From the NCBI RefSeq assembly GCF_013408535.1, contig NZ_JACBZA010000001.1, positions 3,308,850-3,372,849 on the forward strand: a DNA stretch of 64,000 bases. The letters are read 5' to 3'. This DNA is from Actinopolymorpha cephalotaxi (GTDB taxonomy: Bacteria; Actinomycetota; Actinomycetes; Propionibacteriales; Actinopolymorphaceae). Positions 52,223 to 61,526 of this stretch are shown piece by piece (positions within the stretch are counted from its first letter, which is position 1; each line of letters begins with the position of its first letter). The notes under the pieces were generated by a model. The model saw nothing but the letters and a program-made list of their open reading frames with translations, did not search any database and was not told where the DNA came from. Position numbers and translations under genes: made by a program.

Positions 52223-53152
52223 TCACCCCAGGAGGCTCTGTCGCCAGCTGGGATGTGCGGGGTGCCAGCCCAGTTCGCGCTTGGCCTTGGCGTTGGATGC
52301 GCCGCGGAGCTCTGTCATGAGGACGACGCCGGCTGGTCCGGCGGCCAGCCGGCCGACGAACCGCGGTACGCGCATCGGCTGCTTGGCACCAAGCATCTCC
52401 GCCAGCGCGGGCAGCCATTCGGCGACCGGGGCGGGGTCGTCATCGACGATGTTGTAGACACCGCGACCGCCGTTCTCCACGGCTGCGACCGTGGCCTCGG
52501 CGGCGTCGGCGATGTGGATGAACGACCACACCCCGCCGCCGTCGCCGACGACCGGGAACTTGCGTGTGCGGACCAGCTCGACCTGCTGGGAGCCCGGCGC
52601 CATTGAGGTGCCGGGTCCGTAGAACCCGCCGTAGCGCAGCACGATCCCTTCGGTCCAGGTGGCGCCCAGCACCGCCTTCTCCAGGTGCTTGATCGCGGCG
52701 ATCATCGGGGCCATCGCGGGGATCGGTGAGTTCTCCAGCGGGTCCTGTTCGGTCTTGACCGGTCCGCCGGTCCGCGCGTAGGTGAACGCGCCGTTGCTCT
52801 GGGCGATGAACCGTCGTACTCCCGTGGCGCGTGCGGCCGCGAGCAGGTTGTCGGTGCCCTCGATCCGCAGCCGGTCGGTGGCGGCGAAGCTGCGTTCGAA
52901 ATGGCGGGTGTCGACGTGCCCGATGGCGGTCAGCTGGTGAACGATCACCTCCGGTGCCGCCTCGCGCACGGCCGTCTCGACCTGCGCGCGATCGAGCGCA
53001 TCGGCCATGACCGGTACCGCACCCAGCTGTGACGCCCTGGCCTTGCTGGACTCGCTGCGGATCATGGCGAACACCTCGTGCCCCGCGGCGACCAGGCGCG
53101 GCACCAGTTCCTTCCCCAGCGCTCCGGTCGCTCCTGCCACCAGCACTCTCAT
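52223..53152 (-). CDS. NAD(P)-dependent epimerase/dehydratase family protein
   Basis: A 309-residue atypical or extended SDR. VLVAGATGALGKELVPRLV is the nucleotide-binding loop. VRRFIAQSNGAF replaces the usual Ser motif, and no clear YxxxK is seen, which fits atypical SDRs. The ATG has GGAG upstream. The gene lies downstream of the sigma factor gene on the same strand (85 bases apart) and could be its target or in its operon. Substrate unknown. Confidence 0.82.
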   Translation of the reverse strand: MRVLVAGATGALGKELVPRLVAAGHEVFAMIRSESSKARASQLGAVPVMADALDRAQVETAVREAAPEVIVHQLTAIGHVDTRHFERSFAATDRLRIEGTDNLLAAARATGVRRFIAQSNGAFTYARTGGPVKTEQDPLENSPIPAMAPMIAAIKHLEKAVLGATWTEGIVLRYGGFYGPGTSMAPGSQQVELVRTRKFPVVGDGGGVWSFIHIADAAEATVAAVENGGRGVYNIVDDDPAPVAEWLPALAEMLGAKQPMRVPRFVGRLAAGPAGVVLMTELRGASNAKAKRELGWHPAHPSWRQSLLG

Positions 53153-53237
53153 CGTCGGCTCCTTGCTGTCCGGTTCGGATGTGCCACCTGAACCGGATGG
53201 CCCACCGATTCCTGACAGGAGCCGAAGGTGATGCCCG

Positions 53238-54239
53238 TCACATCACGAGCAGGGGCTCCCCGTGGCCGGCCGCCGCCCATTGCTCGGTCGCGCGTTCGAG
53301 CTTGTCGGGGTTGGCCTGGGTACGGCAGGCAGCGATCCCCTCGGCGGTGACCTCCAGGCACATGATCGCGACGACCCGGCCTTCCACGACGGCCACGACG
53401 GCGGGTTCGCCGTTGGCAATCCAGGCATGTATCTCGTACGAGCCGCCGACCATGGCGCGCTTGGCCTCGGTGGGCTTGAACATGGCCCACACGAACTTCG
53501 CGACCGCGACGGCTCCCTCGAACGCCTTGGTGCGCGCGGGAATCTTCCCTCCGCCGTCGCCGATGGAGATGGCGTCCTTGGTGAGCAGGCGTACGAGCTC
53601 ATCGGTCCGGCCACTGGTGGCGGCCGCGAGGAACTCCTCGACGATCCGCTGGGCGGCGGCCCGGTCGATCTCTTTGCGGGCTTTGCCGTGCGCGACGTGC
53701 TTCTTGGCACGGTGGAAGATCTGCTGACTGGCGGCCTCGGTGATGTCGAGGATCTCGGCGATCTCCCGATGCGGGTAGTCGAAGGCCTCCCGCAACACGT
53801 ACACCGCCCGTTCGTTGGGAGACAGGCGCTCCATGAGGGTGAGGACGGCGTACGACACCGATTCGCGCTGCTCGGCGGTGTCGGCCGGTCCGAGCAGCGG
53901 GTCGCCGGCCAGCACCGGCTCGGGGAGCCATCGGCCCACGTAGGTCTCGCGGCGTGCCCGCGCGGAGGTGAGCTGGTTGAGGCACAGGTTGGTGAGCACC
54001 TTCGTCAGCCAGGCCTCGGGGACCTCGATGCGGTCGACGTCGGTGGCGTGCCATCGCAGGAACGTCTCCTGCACGACGTCCTGTGCCTCGTGCGCGGAGC
54101 CGAGGAGGCGGTAGGCGATGGCCTCCAGACGCGGCCTCGATCGCTCGAACCGGTCGACGTCGCTCGGTGTCAACGGCACCGCCTGATCGTACCCAGGATC
54201 CGGCACTGGCGAGGTGCAGCGCCCGCGCAGGCGAAGCAT
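53238..54239 (-). CDS. ECF sigma factor, SigJ type with SnoaL-like C-terminal domain
   Basis: A 333-residue sigma factor. Region 2 contains LEAIAYRLLGSAHEAQDVVQ and ETFLRWHATD. Region 4 contains MERLSPNERAVYVLREAFDY and the HTH REIAEILDITEAASQQIFHR. From about residue 205 a SnoaL-like domain (VEEFLAAATSGRTDELVRLL and CLEVTAEGIAACRTQANPDK) is fused, as in ECF41/SigJ sigma factors, where it replaces an anti-sigma factor. The ATG has AAGGGA upstream. ECF41 genes usually stand next to an oxidoreductase or carboxymuconolactone decarboxylase gene they control; the adjacent epimerase-like gene is the candidate here. Confidence 0.87.
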   Translation of the reverse strand: MLRLRGRCTSPVPDPGYDQAVPLTPSDVDRFERSRPRLEAIAYRLLGSAHEAQDVVQETFLRWHATDVDRIEVPEAWLTKVLTNLCLNQLTSARARRETYVGRWLPEPVLAGDPLLGPADTAEQRESVSYAVLTLMERLSPNERAVYVLREAFDYPHREIAEILDITEAASQQIFHRAKKHVAHGKARKEIDRAAAQRIVEEFLAAATSGRTDELVRLLTKDAISIGDGGGKIPARTKAFEGAVAVAKFVWAMFKPTEAKRAMVGGSYEIHAWIANGEPAVVAVVEGRVVAIMCLEVTAEGIAACRTQANPDKLERATEQWAAAGHGEPLLVM

Positions 54240-54334
54240 TGTTCCCTTGTCACGGATTCGGCACGGTTGTGAGCGCCCCCCTTCCAGGGTGAGTCCGTAC
54301 GGCTGCATGATCGGTGCCCGGGAGGCACACAAGT

Positions 54335-54901
54335 TCAGCGCCTGGTCTCGTACCTGGTCAGGAGTACGCCGCCGGGAAACGTCCGGGTCTCCACCAGGTT
54401 CAGGTTCACCCAGTTGTCCAGGGCCGTGAAGAACGGCGCCCCACCGCCCACCAGGACCGGGTGGGTGACGATCGCGTACTCGTCGATCAGCCCGGCCCGC
54501 ATCGCCGCCGCGGCGAGGGTGGCGCCGCCGATGTCCATCGGACCGCCGTCCTCGGACTTGAGCCGGGTGATCTCGGCGACAGCGTCGCCGGTGACCAGGC
54601 GGGCGTTCCAGTCGACCGGGATGGTCTTGGAGGAGAACACCGCCTTCGGCATGTCCCGCCAGCGGCCGGCGAACTCGACATGCGCCGGTGTGGCGCCCGG
54701 CTGCTGGTCGGCGGTCGGCCAGTGGGAGCTCATCGTCTCCCACAGTCTGCGCCCGTAGAGCGCAAGGCCCGTCGCCGCCACCCGATCTGACCACCACTGG
54801 AACTGCTCGTCGCTCGGCACGCCCCAGCCGAGGTCGTCTCCGGGCGCGGCGACGTAGCCGTCCAGGCTCACGCTCATGCCGAAGGTCAGGGTTCGCGTCA
54901 T
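54335..54901 (-). CDS. Dihydrofolate reductase/RibD C-terminal-like protein
   Basis: A 188-residue protein of the RibD C-terminal/DHFR-like family. TFGMSVSLDGYVAAPGDDLG is the N-terminal signature, LYGRRLWETMSSHWP and IGGATLAAAAMRAGLIDEYA follow in order. Members bind NADPH; their natural substrates are mostly unknown. The gene ends 95 bases before the sigma factor start on the same strand and may be co-transcribed. Confidence 0.85.
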   Translation of the reverse strand: MTRTLTFGMSVSLDGYVAAPGDDLGWGVPSDEQFQWWSDRVAATGLALYGRRLWETMSSHWPTADQQPGATPAHVEFAGRWRDMPKAVFSSKTIPVDWNARLVTGDAVAEITRLKSEDGGPMDIGGATLAAAAMRAGLIDEYAIVTHPVLVGGGAPFFTALDNWVNLNLVETRTFPGGVLLTRYETRR

Positions 54902-55091
54902 CTCATCACTTCCTCGTAACGGCGGCCTCCTCCGGCCAACCTGTCACCTCTGCTACGAACGCCCGTCCCAGGATCCGACAGGCTGCCGGGAGAAAGTTCT
55001 CATGGGGCCTCCGTCGGGCGTACGGAAAGGGAACCACAACCCGGCACCTCTACTGGGCAGCAGCGCCGTGACCGGCGATCGGCGGAGCGTT

Positions 55092-56033
55092 CTAGGCAGG
55101 GATCCACAAGAAGACGAACGCGACCCCCAGCGCGGCGGAGAGGACGGCCAGTCTGCGGATCGTCGGTCTGTGGCTGAGGACCACATACGCCAGCCACAGC
55201 AGCGGGGAGAGAGTGAGCTGTGCCGGGAGGACCCGGCGTGGCAGTACCTCTCCACGCGTGGTCAGGTACACGGTGAGCAGCACGGCCGCCGTCCAGCACA
55301 GGATCCCGAGAATCCGTACGACGGCCGGGCCAAATCTCACTGCGGTGGTCCGAACTCCGGCTGCGCGGTCGGCGTCGACGTCGATGACCACGGTCGGCAG
55401 GTACAGAGCGGCAGCGGTCAGGAAGCCTGTGATCGCAAGCGAAACCGGGTACTCCCAGACCGGCCGCGTCAGGCACCATCCGCCCATCGGACCGAGCACG
55501 CCCACCGCGAGCGCGTTGCATCCCACGTCCCAGACCGGGCGGCCCTTCAGCCGAACCGGCGGTGCGCTGTAGATCCAGCCGAGGGCCAGAACCCCGGCCA
55601 GACCGAGGGTGAAGATCAAACCACCACCCCACGCCGCGAGCAGACATGCCGCGCCCCCGGCGGAGGCCGCGCACCCGAGGAGTTGTCGCCTTCCGAGCCG
55701 GCCTCGTACGTGTGGTGAGTGCCGGCGCCGTTCGTTGAGGCGATCCGTCTCGACGTCGAAGGCGTCGTTCACAGCCAGTACTGACGCCCACAGCAACGGG
55801 CCGGCAGCGATCAGCGCCGCCACATATCGTCCGGGCTGCGGGCCGGCCGCGGGTTCACCCGGGGCCTGGTGAGCGATGAACAATCCCATGACCACCGGCA
55901 CCATCGACACCGGCCAGAACCATGGACGGGTCAGCTCGAACAGCGTCCGGAGAGTGCCCAACCGCGCGGTGTCGACTGTGAGTTCACTGACGGGCCGTGG
56001 GCGGGCATGAACGACCTGGCGAGATGCGTGCAT
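55092..56033 (-). CDS. UbiA-family prenyltransferase
   Basis: A 313-residue membrane prenyltransferase with eight or nine hydrophobic helices. The two Asp-rich motifs are NDAFDVETDRLNER (about residue 90) and VIDVDADRAAG (about 230), which bind the prenyl diphosphate through Mg2+. The start is uncertain: an ATG 105 bases earlier is also in frame. It could act in menaquinone, haem or a dedicated lipid pathway; nothing adjacent decides this. Confidence 0.85.
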   Translation of the reverse strand: MHASRQVVHARPRPVSELTVDTARLGTLRTLFELTRPWFWPVSMVPVVMGLFIAHQAPGEPAAGPQPGRYVAALIAAGPLLWASVLAVNDAFDVETDRLNERRRHSPHVRGRLGRRQLLGCAASAGGAACLLAAWGGGLIFTLGLAGVLALGWIYSAPPVRLKGRPVWDVGCNALAVGVLGPMGGWCLTRPVWEYPVSLAITGFLTAAALYLPTVVIDVDADRAAGVRTTAVRFGPAVVRILGILCWTAAVLLTVYLTTRGEVLPRRVLPAQLTLSPLLWLAYVVLSHRPTIRRLAVLSAALGVAFVFLWIPA

Positions 56034-56188
56034 GCGTCGACTCTTCAACGTGTCGCGCCCGCTTGGGTCCCCGAGGAGAGGGAGTGCGTCATCCGTAGGA
56101 GGGACTCCAGACTCCGCTGGTGCCTTCCTTCTCGTCATCGTCCTGGCGTCCCAGCGGGCTGTCGGTGGTGGCTGGGAAGGTTCGCGGC

Positions 56189-56770
56189 ATGAAAGAGAAG
56201 CTGTGGTCGAACCTCCGCGCCACCCGGGAGGCGTTCGTATGGAAGCTGGAAGGGCTGGGCGAGTACGACCTGCGCAGGCCGATGACCCCGACGGGTACGA
56301 ACCTGCTTGGGCTGATGAAGCACGTCGCGGCGGAGGAGTACGGCTACCTGGGCGAGGTCTTCGGACGCCCGGCTCCGGAGCAGCTTGCCTGTTTCATTGA
56401 TGGTTCGGTCTGGGAGGGCGCCGACATGTGGGCCACCCCGGACGAGAGCTCGGAGTACATCATGGGCTTCTACCGCCGCGCCTGCGCACACGCGGACGAG
56501 ACGATCGCGACGCTGGAGTTGGATGCGGTCGGGTCGGTGCCGTGGTGGAACGAAGGTGAGCGGGAGACGACGCTCGGCGCGATTCTGGTCCTGATGGTGT
56601 CGGAGACCGCACGCCACGTCGGGCATGTCGACATCGTGCGCGAGTTGATCGACGGCAGGGCCGGAGGCAGGCCGAACGCCACTTCACTCCCCGACACAGA
56701 CGACTGGGACTGGGGGGAATGGGTGGCCCGCCTGGAAACTGCTGCCCGCACCGCCGCCGGACGGCAGTAG
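56189..56770 (+). CDS. DinB/DUF664-family protein
   Basis: A 193-residue four-helix-bundle protein of the DinB-like superfamily. The three metal ligands are visible: His in LMKHVAAEEYGYLG, and the two His of ETARHVGHVDIVRELI. Members are metal-dependent thiol-transferase-like enzymes, for example mycothiol-dependent. The ATG has AAGG nine bases upstream; an in-frame start 23 codons earlier is rejected. The double-UvrA gene begins 55 bases downstream on the same strand. Confidence 0.83.
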   Translation: MKEKLWSNLRATREAFVWKLEGLGEYDLRRPMTPTGTNLLGLMKHVAAEEYGYLGEVFGRPAPEQLACFIDGSVWEGADMWATPDESSEYIMGFYRRACAHADETIATLELDAVGSVPWWNEGERETTLGAILVLMVSETARHVGHVDIVRELIDGRAGGRPNATSLPDTDDWDWGEWVARLETAARTAAGRQ

Positions 56771-56825
56771 CGGTCGGCGGCAGCCCGGCACTAGGGTCGC
56801 GCGAGCGAGAGGCAGGGAGAGTGGC

Positions 56826-59800
56826 TTGAGGGTTTCCGGTGCCGCCGAGCACAATCTGCGGGACGTCGACGTGACCTTCGGCCCGGGGTTGACCGCCGTC
56901 GTCGGCGTCTCCGGGTCGGGGAAGTCCTCGCTGGCGTTCGATGTCGTCTACAACGAGGCGCGGCGGCGGTTCGTCGAGACGCTCGCACTCGGGCGGGGCC
57001 GGGCACGCGTACCGGCCGCGAACGTCCGCCGCATCGACGGGCTCGGGCCGGCGGTGTCGGTCGCCCAGAACGTGCTCAACCTCAACCCCGCGTCCACGGT
57101 GGCGACGTCGGTCGGCCTTCATCCGTTCGTGCGGATTCTCTATGCCCGCTTCGCCGACGTCACCTGCCCACGCTGTTCCACACCTGTCCGCGCGGTGCCG
57201 GAAGAACAACGGCTGACGATCGCGCTGGACATGCTCCAGGACGCGAACGCTCTCGCCGTCGAGGTCGCCATCGTGCACGGGCGGCACGGCAGTCATGCGC
57301 GCCTGCTCAGCGGCCTGCGCGGCGTCTTCGACCACGTGACGATCGACGGCCGGCGGTGGGCGGCCAAGAGGTCGAGCACGATCCCTCGGCTCGACCCGGC
57401 GACGGCGCACGACATCGTGGTGCGGGTCGCCACCCTGCACGCCGGAATGCCGGCCGCGGAGGTCCGTGCGACGCTCGAGCACGCCGATGCGCTGGGCACG
57501 CCCGAGGTACGCCTGGGCGGTACGCCGGTGCTGCGCGCGCCGATCTGCCCAAGCTGCGGTGCGTGGGTTCGGCCACTCGAGCCTTCGGCGTTTCGCAACG
57601 CGGAGGTGGACACGTCGTCGCATCGCATCGCCGGCATCACCCTGACCGAACTGCTGGCCCGCTCGGTGGGTGAGGTGCTGCGGTTCGTCGAGCAGCTACC
57701 GGTCGGGGTTCGCGCGGCGAGGGTTCGAGACGAGATGCTGCGGCGGCTGCGGCCGCTGGCCACGCTGGGACTGGGCCATCTCAGCCTCGACCGGTCGATG
57801 CCGTCCCTGTCACGCGGGGAGGAGCAGCGGACCCGGCTCGCCATCGTGCTGGGAGGCCGGCTCGAGGACCTGCTGCACGTCCTCGACGAGCCGACCATCG
57901 GGCTGCACCACACCGATCTCGAGCGGCTCCTCGACGCCATCGCGTCGTTGCCGGGCCCGGTGCTGATGGTCGAACACGACCGCACCGCCATCGCGATGGC
58001 CGACGAGGTGGTCGAGATCGGCCCTGCCGGAGGACGCGGCGGCGGCGAACTCGTCTTCCAGGGTTCACCCGCCGCGCTGTGGCGCTCCGACACCGCGTCC
58101 GGCCGCGGCTTCTCCGCGTCGACCCGTGCCCCGCGTACGCCCCGCACGATCGGGGATCGGCGTGTCGGCATCACCGGCGCCAATCTGCGTAACCTGTGCG
58201 ACGTCGACTGCGAGATCCCGCTCGGGGCACTCACCGTCATCACCGGCCCATCAGGAGCAGGCAAGACCACGCTCGCTCGTGACGTGCTGCTGGCCTCCCT
58301 GCGAGAGCACGCACCGGTGGGGTGCGCCACGTTCGACGCACCGGCTGTGCGCACGGTGGCCGTCGACCAGAAGCCTCTTGGCAACAACCCGCGTTCGAAC
58401 CCCGCGACCTACACGAAGGTGTTCGACCGGATCCGCGACGTGTTCGCGAACGAGACCGGGCGACCGGCGTCGGAGTTCACGTTCAACCGACCCGAAGGGG
58501 CTTGCCCGGACTGCGAGGGGATGGGGTCGGTCGCCGTCGGCCTCAGCGACCTGGCGCCCATCTGGGTACCGTGCGAGACCTGCGAGGGCAGCCGGTACCG
58601 GCCCGAGGTCCTCCAATCAACGTGGCAAGGCCGGTCGATCGCCGACGTGCTGGAGTTGAGCGTGGACGAGGCCGCCGCGCTGTTCGCCGAGCATCCGCCG
58701 GTGACGCGCGTACTCCGGACCCTGCAGGAGGTCGGGCTCGGCTACGTCACGCTCGGGCAACCCTCACCCAGCCTGTCCGGAGGCGAGGCGCAGCGCGTAC
58801 GGCTCGCTCGCGAGGTGACCAAGGCCAGGACCGGGGATCTCGTACTGCTCGACGAGCCCACCACCGGGCTTCACCCCGCCGACCTGGGCCGGCTCCTGAC
58901 CGTGCTGGACAGGCTGACGGTCAACGGCTGCACGGTGGTCGTCGTCGAACACCAGGCCGACGTGATCGCCGCCGCCGACTGGCGCATCGACCTCGGCCCC
59001 GGCGGTGGCCCAGCCGGCGGCCGGCTGCAGCACTGCGGCCCTCCCGTCGCCGAGAAACAACCGACGGTGAGGCCTCGTGCCACGCCGCGGGCCGGCCGGC
59101 GGTCCAGCGACGCCGTACGCGTACGGGGCGCCCGCGCCCACAACCTGCAGGGTGTCGACGTGGACTTCGCCAAGGGCCGGTTCACGGTCGTGACCGGTGT
59201 GTCGGGCTCCGGAAAGTCGTCGCTGGTCCGCGATGTCCTGGCGGCCGAGGCCGACCGGCGGCTGCTGGAGTGCCTGTCGGTCTACGAGCGCCAGTCGGTA
59301 CGTGAAGGCCCGGAAGCTCCGGTCGACTCACTCAGCGGGCTGGGCCCGACGATGACCATCAACGCTTCCGGCACGATTGCCGACGCCGGAGGCCCCGGTC
59401 GCTGGGATGCCGCCCGGACGACCGTCGGCCGGTCCAGCGACCTCGACCGCCTCATTTCCCTCGTCCTGGCACGCGCCGGTGTGCGCTCATGCCTCGCATG
59501 CGGTGGCGACAACGTTCGCCGTTCCGCACCGACGCCGGAAGCTGTGTGGGCATGCGGCGACTGCGCGACGAGCGCGGTGCCGATCGAGCCGCGTCATCTC
59601 ATGGGCTCGCCCGCCGCCGTCTGCCCGCGGTGCGTGGGCCTCGGCGTCGAGCGCGAGTACGACTGGGAGCGCGTGATCGTTCGCCCCGACGTACCGCTGG
59701 CCACCGGCGTCTTCGGTGGCAGCCTGGCCTGGTTCCGCGCCGGGCGCGCCGGCATCGCCGGGTTCGACGCGACGTTGGCCGCGTCCGCCCGACGTCATCG

Positions 59801-61526
59801 ATTCGACCCGCGTACGACGCCGTGGTCGAAGATGAGCGACGAGGCCCGTCACGCGGTGCTGTTCGGCGAGCACGACAGCACCGACGAGTTCTCCCAGACC
59901 TCCCGGGTGGGCCTGAACCACTGGGCCCAGTCGGACCTGGGTGGCACGGAGACCACGGTGTTCGCCTGCCGGGAGTGCGGCGGCAAGCGGGTACGCGCTG
60001 CCTACCTGGCGATCCGTCTAGCGAGTCGCGACCGCCACGACCTGTTCTCGGCGCCGTTCGCCGAACTCGAAGGCGTACTGACGTCGATGGCCGAGCCGGA
60101 CGACCAGCACGCGGCCGACGCGCGCACCGTTGCGTTGCATCGCCTCGGCTTCCTGCGATCGGTCGGGCTCGGCTACCTCAACCTGAACAGAGCGACCTGG
60201 TCGCTGTCCGCGGGCGAGGCGCAGCGGGTCAAGCTGGCGTCGGTGCTCGGTGGCGGCCTCGTCGGCATGACCATCCTGTTGGACGAGCCGAGCCGCGGCC
60301 TGCACCCGGCAGAGGTGGGCGCACTCGCCAAGACCCTGACCGAGCTGCGCGACGCCGGCAACACCGTCATCGCCGTCGAACACGACCCCACCCTCATCCG
60401 CGCCGCCGACGACGTCTTGGAGATCGGCCCTGGTCCAGGACGAGCCGGCGGGCGCGTCGTCGACCTCGCGAGTGAGGAGTCGGTCACCCGGGCTGTACGC
60501 GACGGAAGAGTGTCGGTGCCTCGCCGCGAACGGCGGCGCGAGACGACGGAGTGGATGCACGTCACCGGTGCTCGCGAGAACAACCTGTGCGGCCTCGACG
60601 TACGGATCCCGCTCGGCGTACAGGTCGGCGTCTGCGGGGTGTCCGGCTCCGGGAAGTCCTCACTCGTCGTCGACACCATCGCGCTGGGTTTGGCGCGACC
60701 GAAGACCAACATCGCCGGTGTCGGCGTCATCCGCGTCCAGCCGGGGCTCCACGACGCCATCTCCGGCGCGCCCGCCCGCACGGTCGTCGCCGACCAGGCC
60801 CACGCCGAGATCACCTCCCCCGGCATGTTCCTCGGACTCGTCAACGCGGTCCGCAAGGCGTTCGCCGCGAGTGAAGTGGCTCGGGAGCAGGGCATCACGA
60901 CCAAGGACCTCACCTACGGCTGCGATGCCTGCCGCGGCAAGGGGACCTGGCAGGAGGGCATGTCGTTCCTGCCGTCGGTGACCCAGACCTGCGAGGCGTG
61001 CGGCGGTTCCGGCTACCGCCGCGAGGTCGCCGCCCTCGTCGAGCGGGGCCGAACCCTCGCCGGCATCGAAGCCCTCACCATCAGTGAACTCCTGCAGGAG
61101 TGGGGCGACATCGACGCCGTACGCCGCGCCGGTGACGCCGCCGTCGCGCTCGGCCTCGGCTATCTGATCGTCCGCCAACCCGGTTGGAGCCTCTCCGGAG
61201 GCGAAGCCCAACGGCTCAAGCTCACCAAGGAACTCGCCCGCCCCACCAAGGCGGGCAGCCTCTACGTACTCGACGAGCCGTCCGTCGGCCTGCAGGTGAC
61301 CGACGTCGCGGTGCTCGCCCGCACCCTCGACACGATCATCGAGGCAGGCAACACCATCCTGGTCGTCGAGCACGATCCTCTCCTGCTCGCGACCTGCGAC
61401 TGGCTCATCGAGCTCGGTCCCGGCGCCGGACCCGACGGTGGCGAGATCGTCTTCGCCGGCACGCCCGAACAGCTCGCCGAGGCCGGCACCGCAACCGCGC
61501 CGTACGTCCGTGAGGTCCTCGCATGA
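56826..61526 (+). CDS. Double UvrA-like protein (four ABC ATPase domains)
   Basis: A 1566-residue protein made of two UvrA-like units in tandem. Walker A loops lie near residues 27 (GVSGSGKSS), 473 (GPSGAGKTT), 790 and 1271. Signature/Walker B pairs are SRGEEQRTRL...LDEPTIGLHH (about 328), LSGGEAQRVRL...LDEPTTGLHP (651), LSAGEAQRVKL...LDEPSRGLHP (1126) and LSGGEAQRLKL...LDEPSVGLQV (1455). CxxC zinc pairs occur in each unit (about 112, 240, 559, 888, 1048, 1365). Normal UvrA is about 940 residues; each unit here is about 780, as in UvrA2/DrrC-type paralogues that lack the UvrB-binding region. The start is TTG with AGGGAGAG upstream. It is translationally coupled to the following toroid gene. 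DNA-lesion or drug-DNA recognition is likely, repair with UvrB is doubtful. Confidence 0.88.
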   Translation: MRVSGAAEHNLRDVDVTFGPGLTAVVGVSGSGKSSLAFDVVYNEARRRFVETLALGRGRARVPAANVRRIDGLGPAVSVAQNVLNLNPASTVATSVGLHPFVRILYARFADVTCPRCSTPVRAVPEEQRLTIALDMLQDANALAVEVAIVHGRHGSHARLLSGLRGVFDHVTIDGRRWAAKRSSTIPRLDPATAHDIVVRVATLHAGMPAAEVRATLEHADALGTPEVRLGGTPVLRAPICPSCGAWVRPLEPSAFRNAEVDTSSHRIAGITLTELLARSVGEVLRFVEQLPVGVRAARVRDEMLRRLRPLATLGLGHLSLDRSMPSLSRGEEQRTRLAIVLGGRLEDLLHVLDEPTIGLHHTDLERLLDAIASLPGPVLMVEHDRTAIAMADEVVEIGPAGGRGGGELVFQGSPAALWRSDTASGRGFSASTRAPRTPRTIGDRRVGITGANLRNLCDVDCEIPLGALTVITGPSGAGKTTLARDVLLASLREHAPVGCATFDAPAVRTVAVDQKPLGNNPRSNPATYTKVFDRIRDVFANETGRPASEFTFNRPEGACPDCEGMGSVAVGLSDLAPIWVPCETCEGSRYRPEVLQSTWQGRSIADVLELSVDEAAALFAEHPPVTRVLRTLQEVGLGYVTLGQPSPSLSGGEAQRVRLAREVTKARTGDLVLLDEPTTGLHPADLGRLLTVLDRLTVNGCTVVVVEHQADVIAAADWRIDLGPGGGPAGGRLQHCGPPVAEKQPTVRPRATPRAGRRSSDAVRVRGARAHNLQGVDVDFAKGRFTVVTGVSGSGKSSLVRDVLAAEADRRLLECLSVYERQSVREGPEAPVDSLSGLGPTMTINASGTIADAGGPGRWDAARTTVGRSSDLDRLISLVLARAGVRSCLACGGDNVRRSAPTPEAVWACGDCATSAVPIEPRHLMGSPAAVCPRCVGLGVEREYDWERVIVRPDVPLATGVFGGSLAWFRAGRAGIAGFDATLAASARRHRFDPRTTPWSKMSDEARHAVLFGEHDSTDEFSQTSRVGLNHWAQSDLGGTETTVFACRECGGKRVRAAYLAIRLASRDRHDLFSAPFAELEGVLTSMAEPDDQHAADARTVALHRLGFLRSVGLGYLNLNRATWSLSAGEAQRVKLASVLGGGLVGMTILLDEPSRGLHPAEVGALAKTLTELRDAGNTVIAVEHDPTLIRAADDVLEIGPGPGRAGGRVVDLASEESVTRAVRDGRVSVPRRERRRETTEWMHVTGARENNLCGLDVRIPLGVQVGVCGVSGSGKSSLVVDTIALGLARPKTNIAGVGVIRVQPGLHDAISGAPARTVVADQAHAEITSPGMFLGLVNAVRKAFAASEVAREQGITTKDLTYGCDACRGKGTWQEGMSFLPSVTQTCEACGGSGYRREVAALVERGRTLAGIEALTISELLQEWGDIDAVRRAGDAAVALGLGYLIVRQPGWSLSGGEAQRLKLTKELARPTKAGSLYVLDEPSVGLQVTDVAVLARTLDTIIEAGNTILVVEHDPLLLATCDWLIELGPGAGPDGGEIVFAGTPEQLAEAGTATAPYVREVLA

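Noticed and set aside
50896-52606. Continuation of the phosphotransferase frame to a 713-codon protein
   Set aside because: After about codon 143 the frame only mirrors the winged-helix gene on the other strand; no second domain is present.
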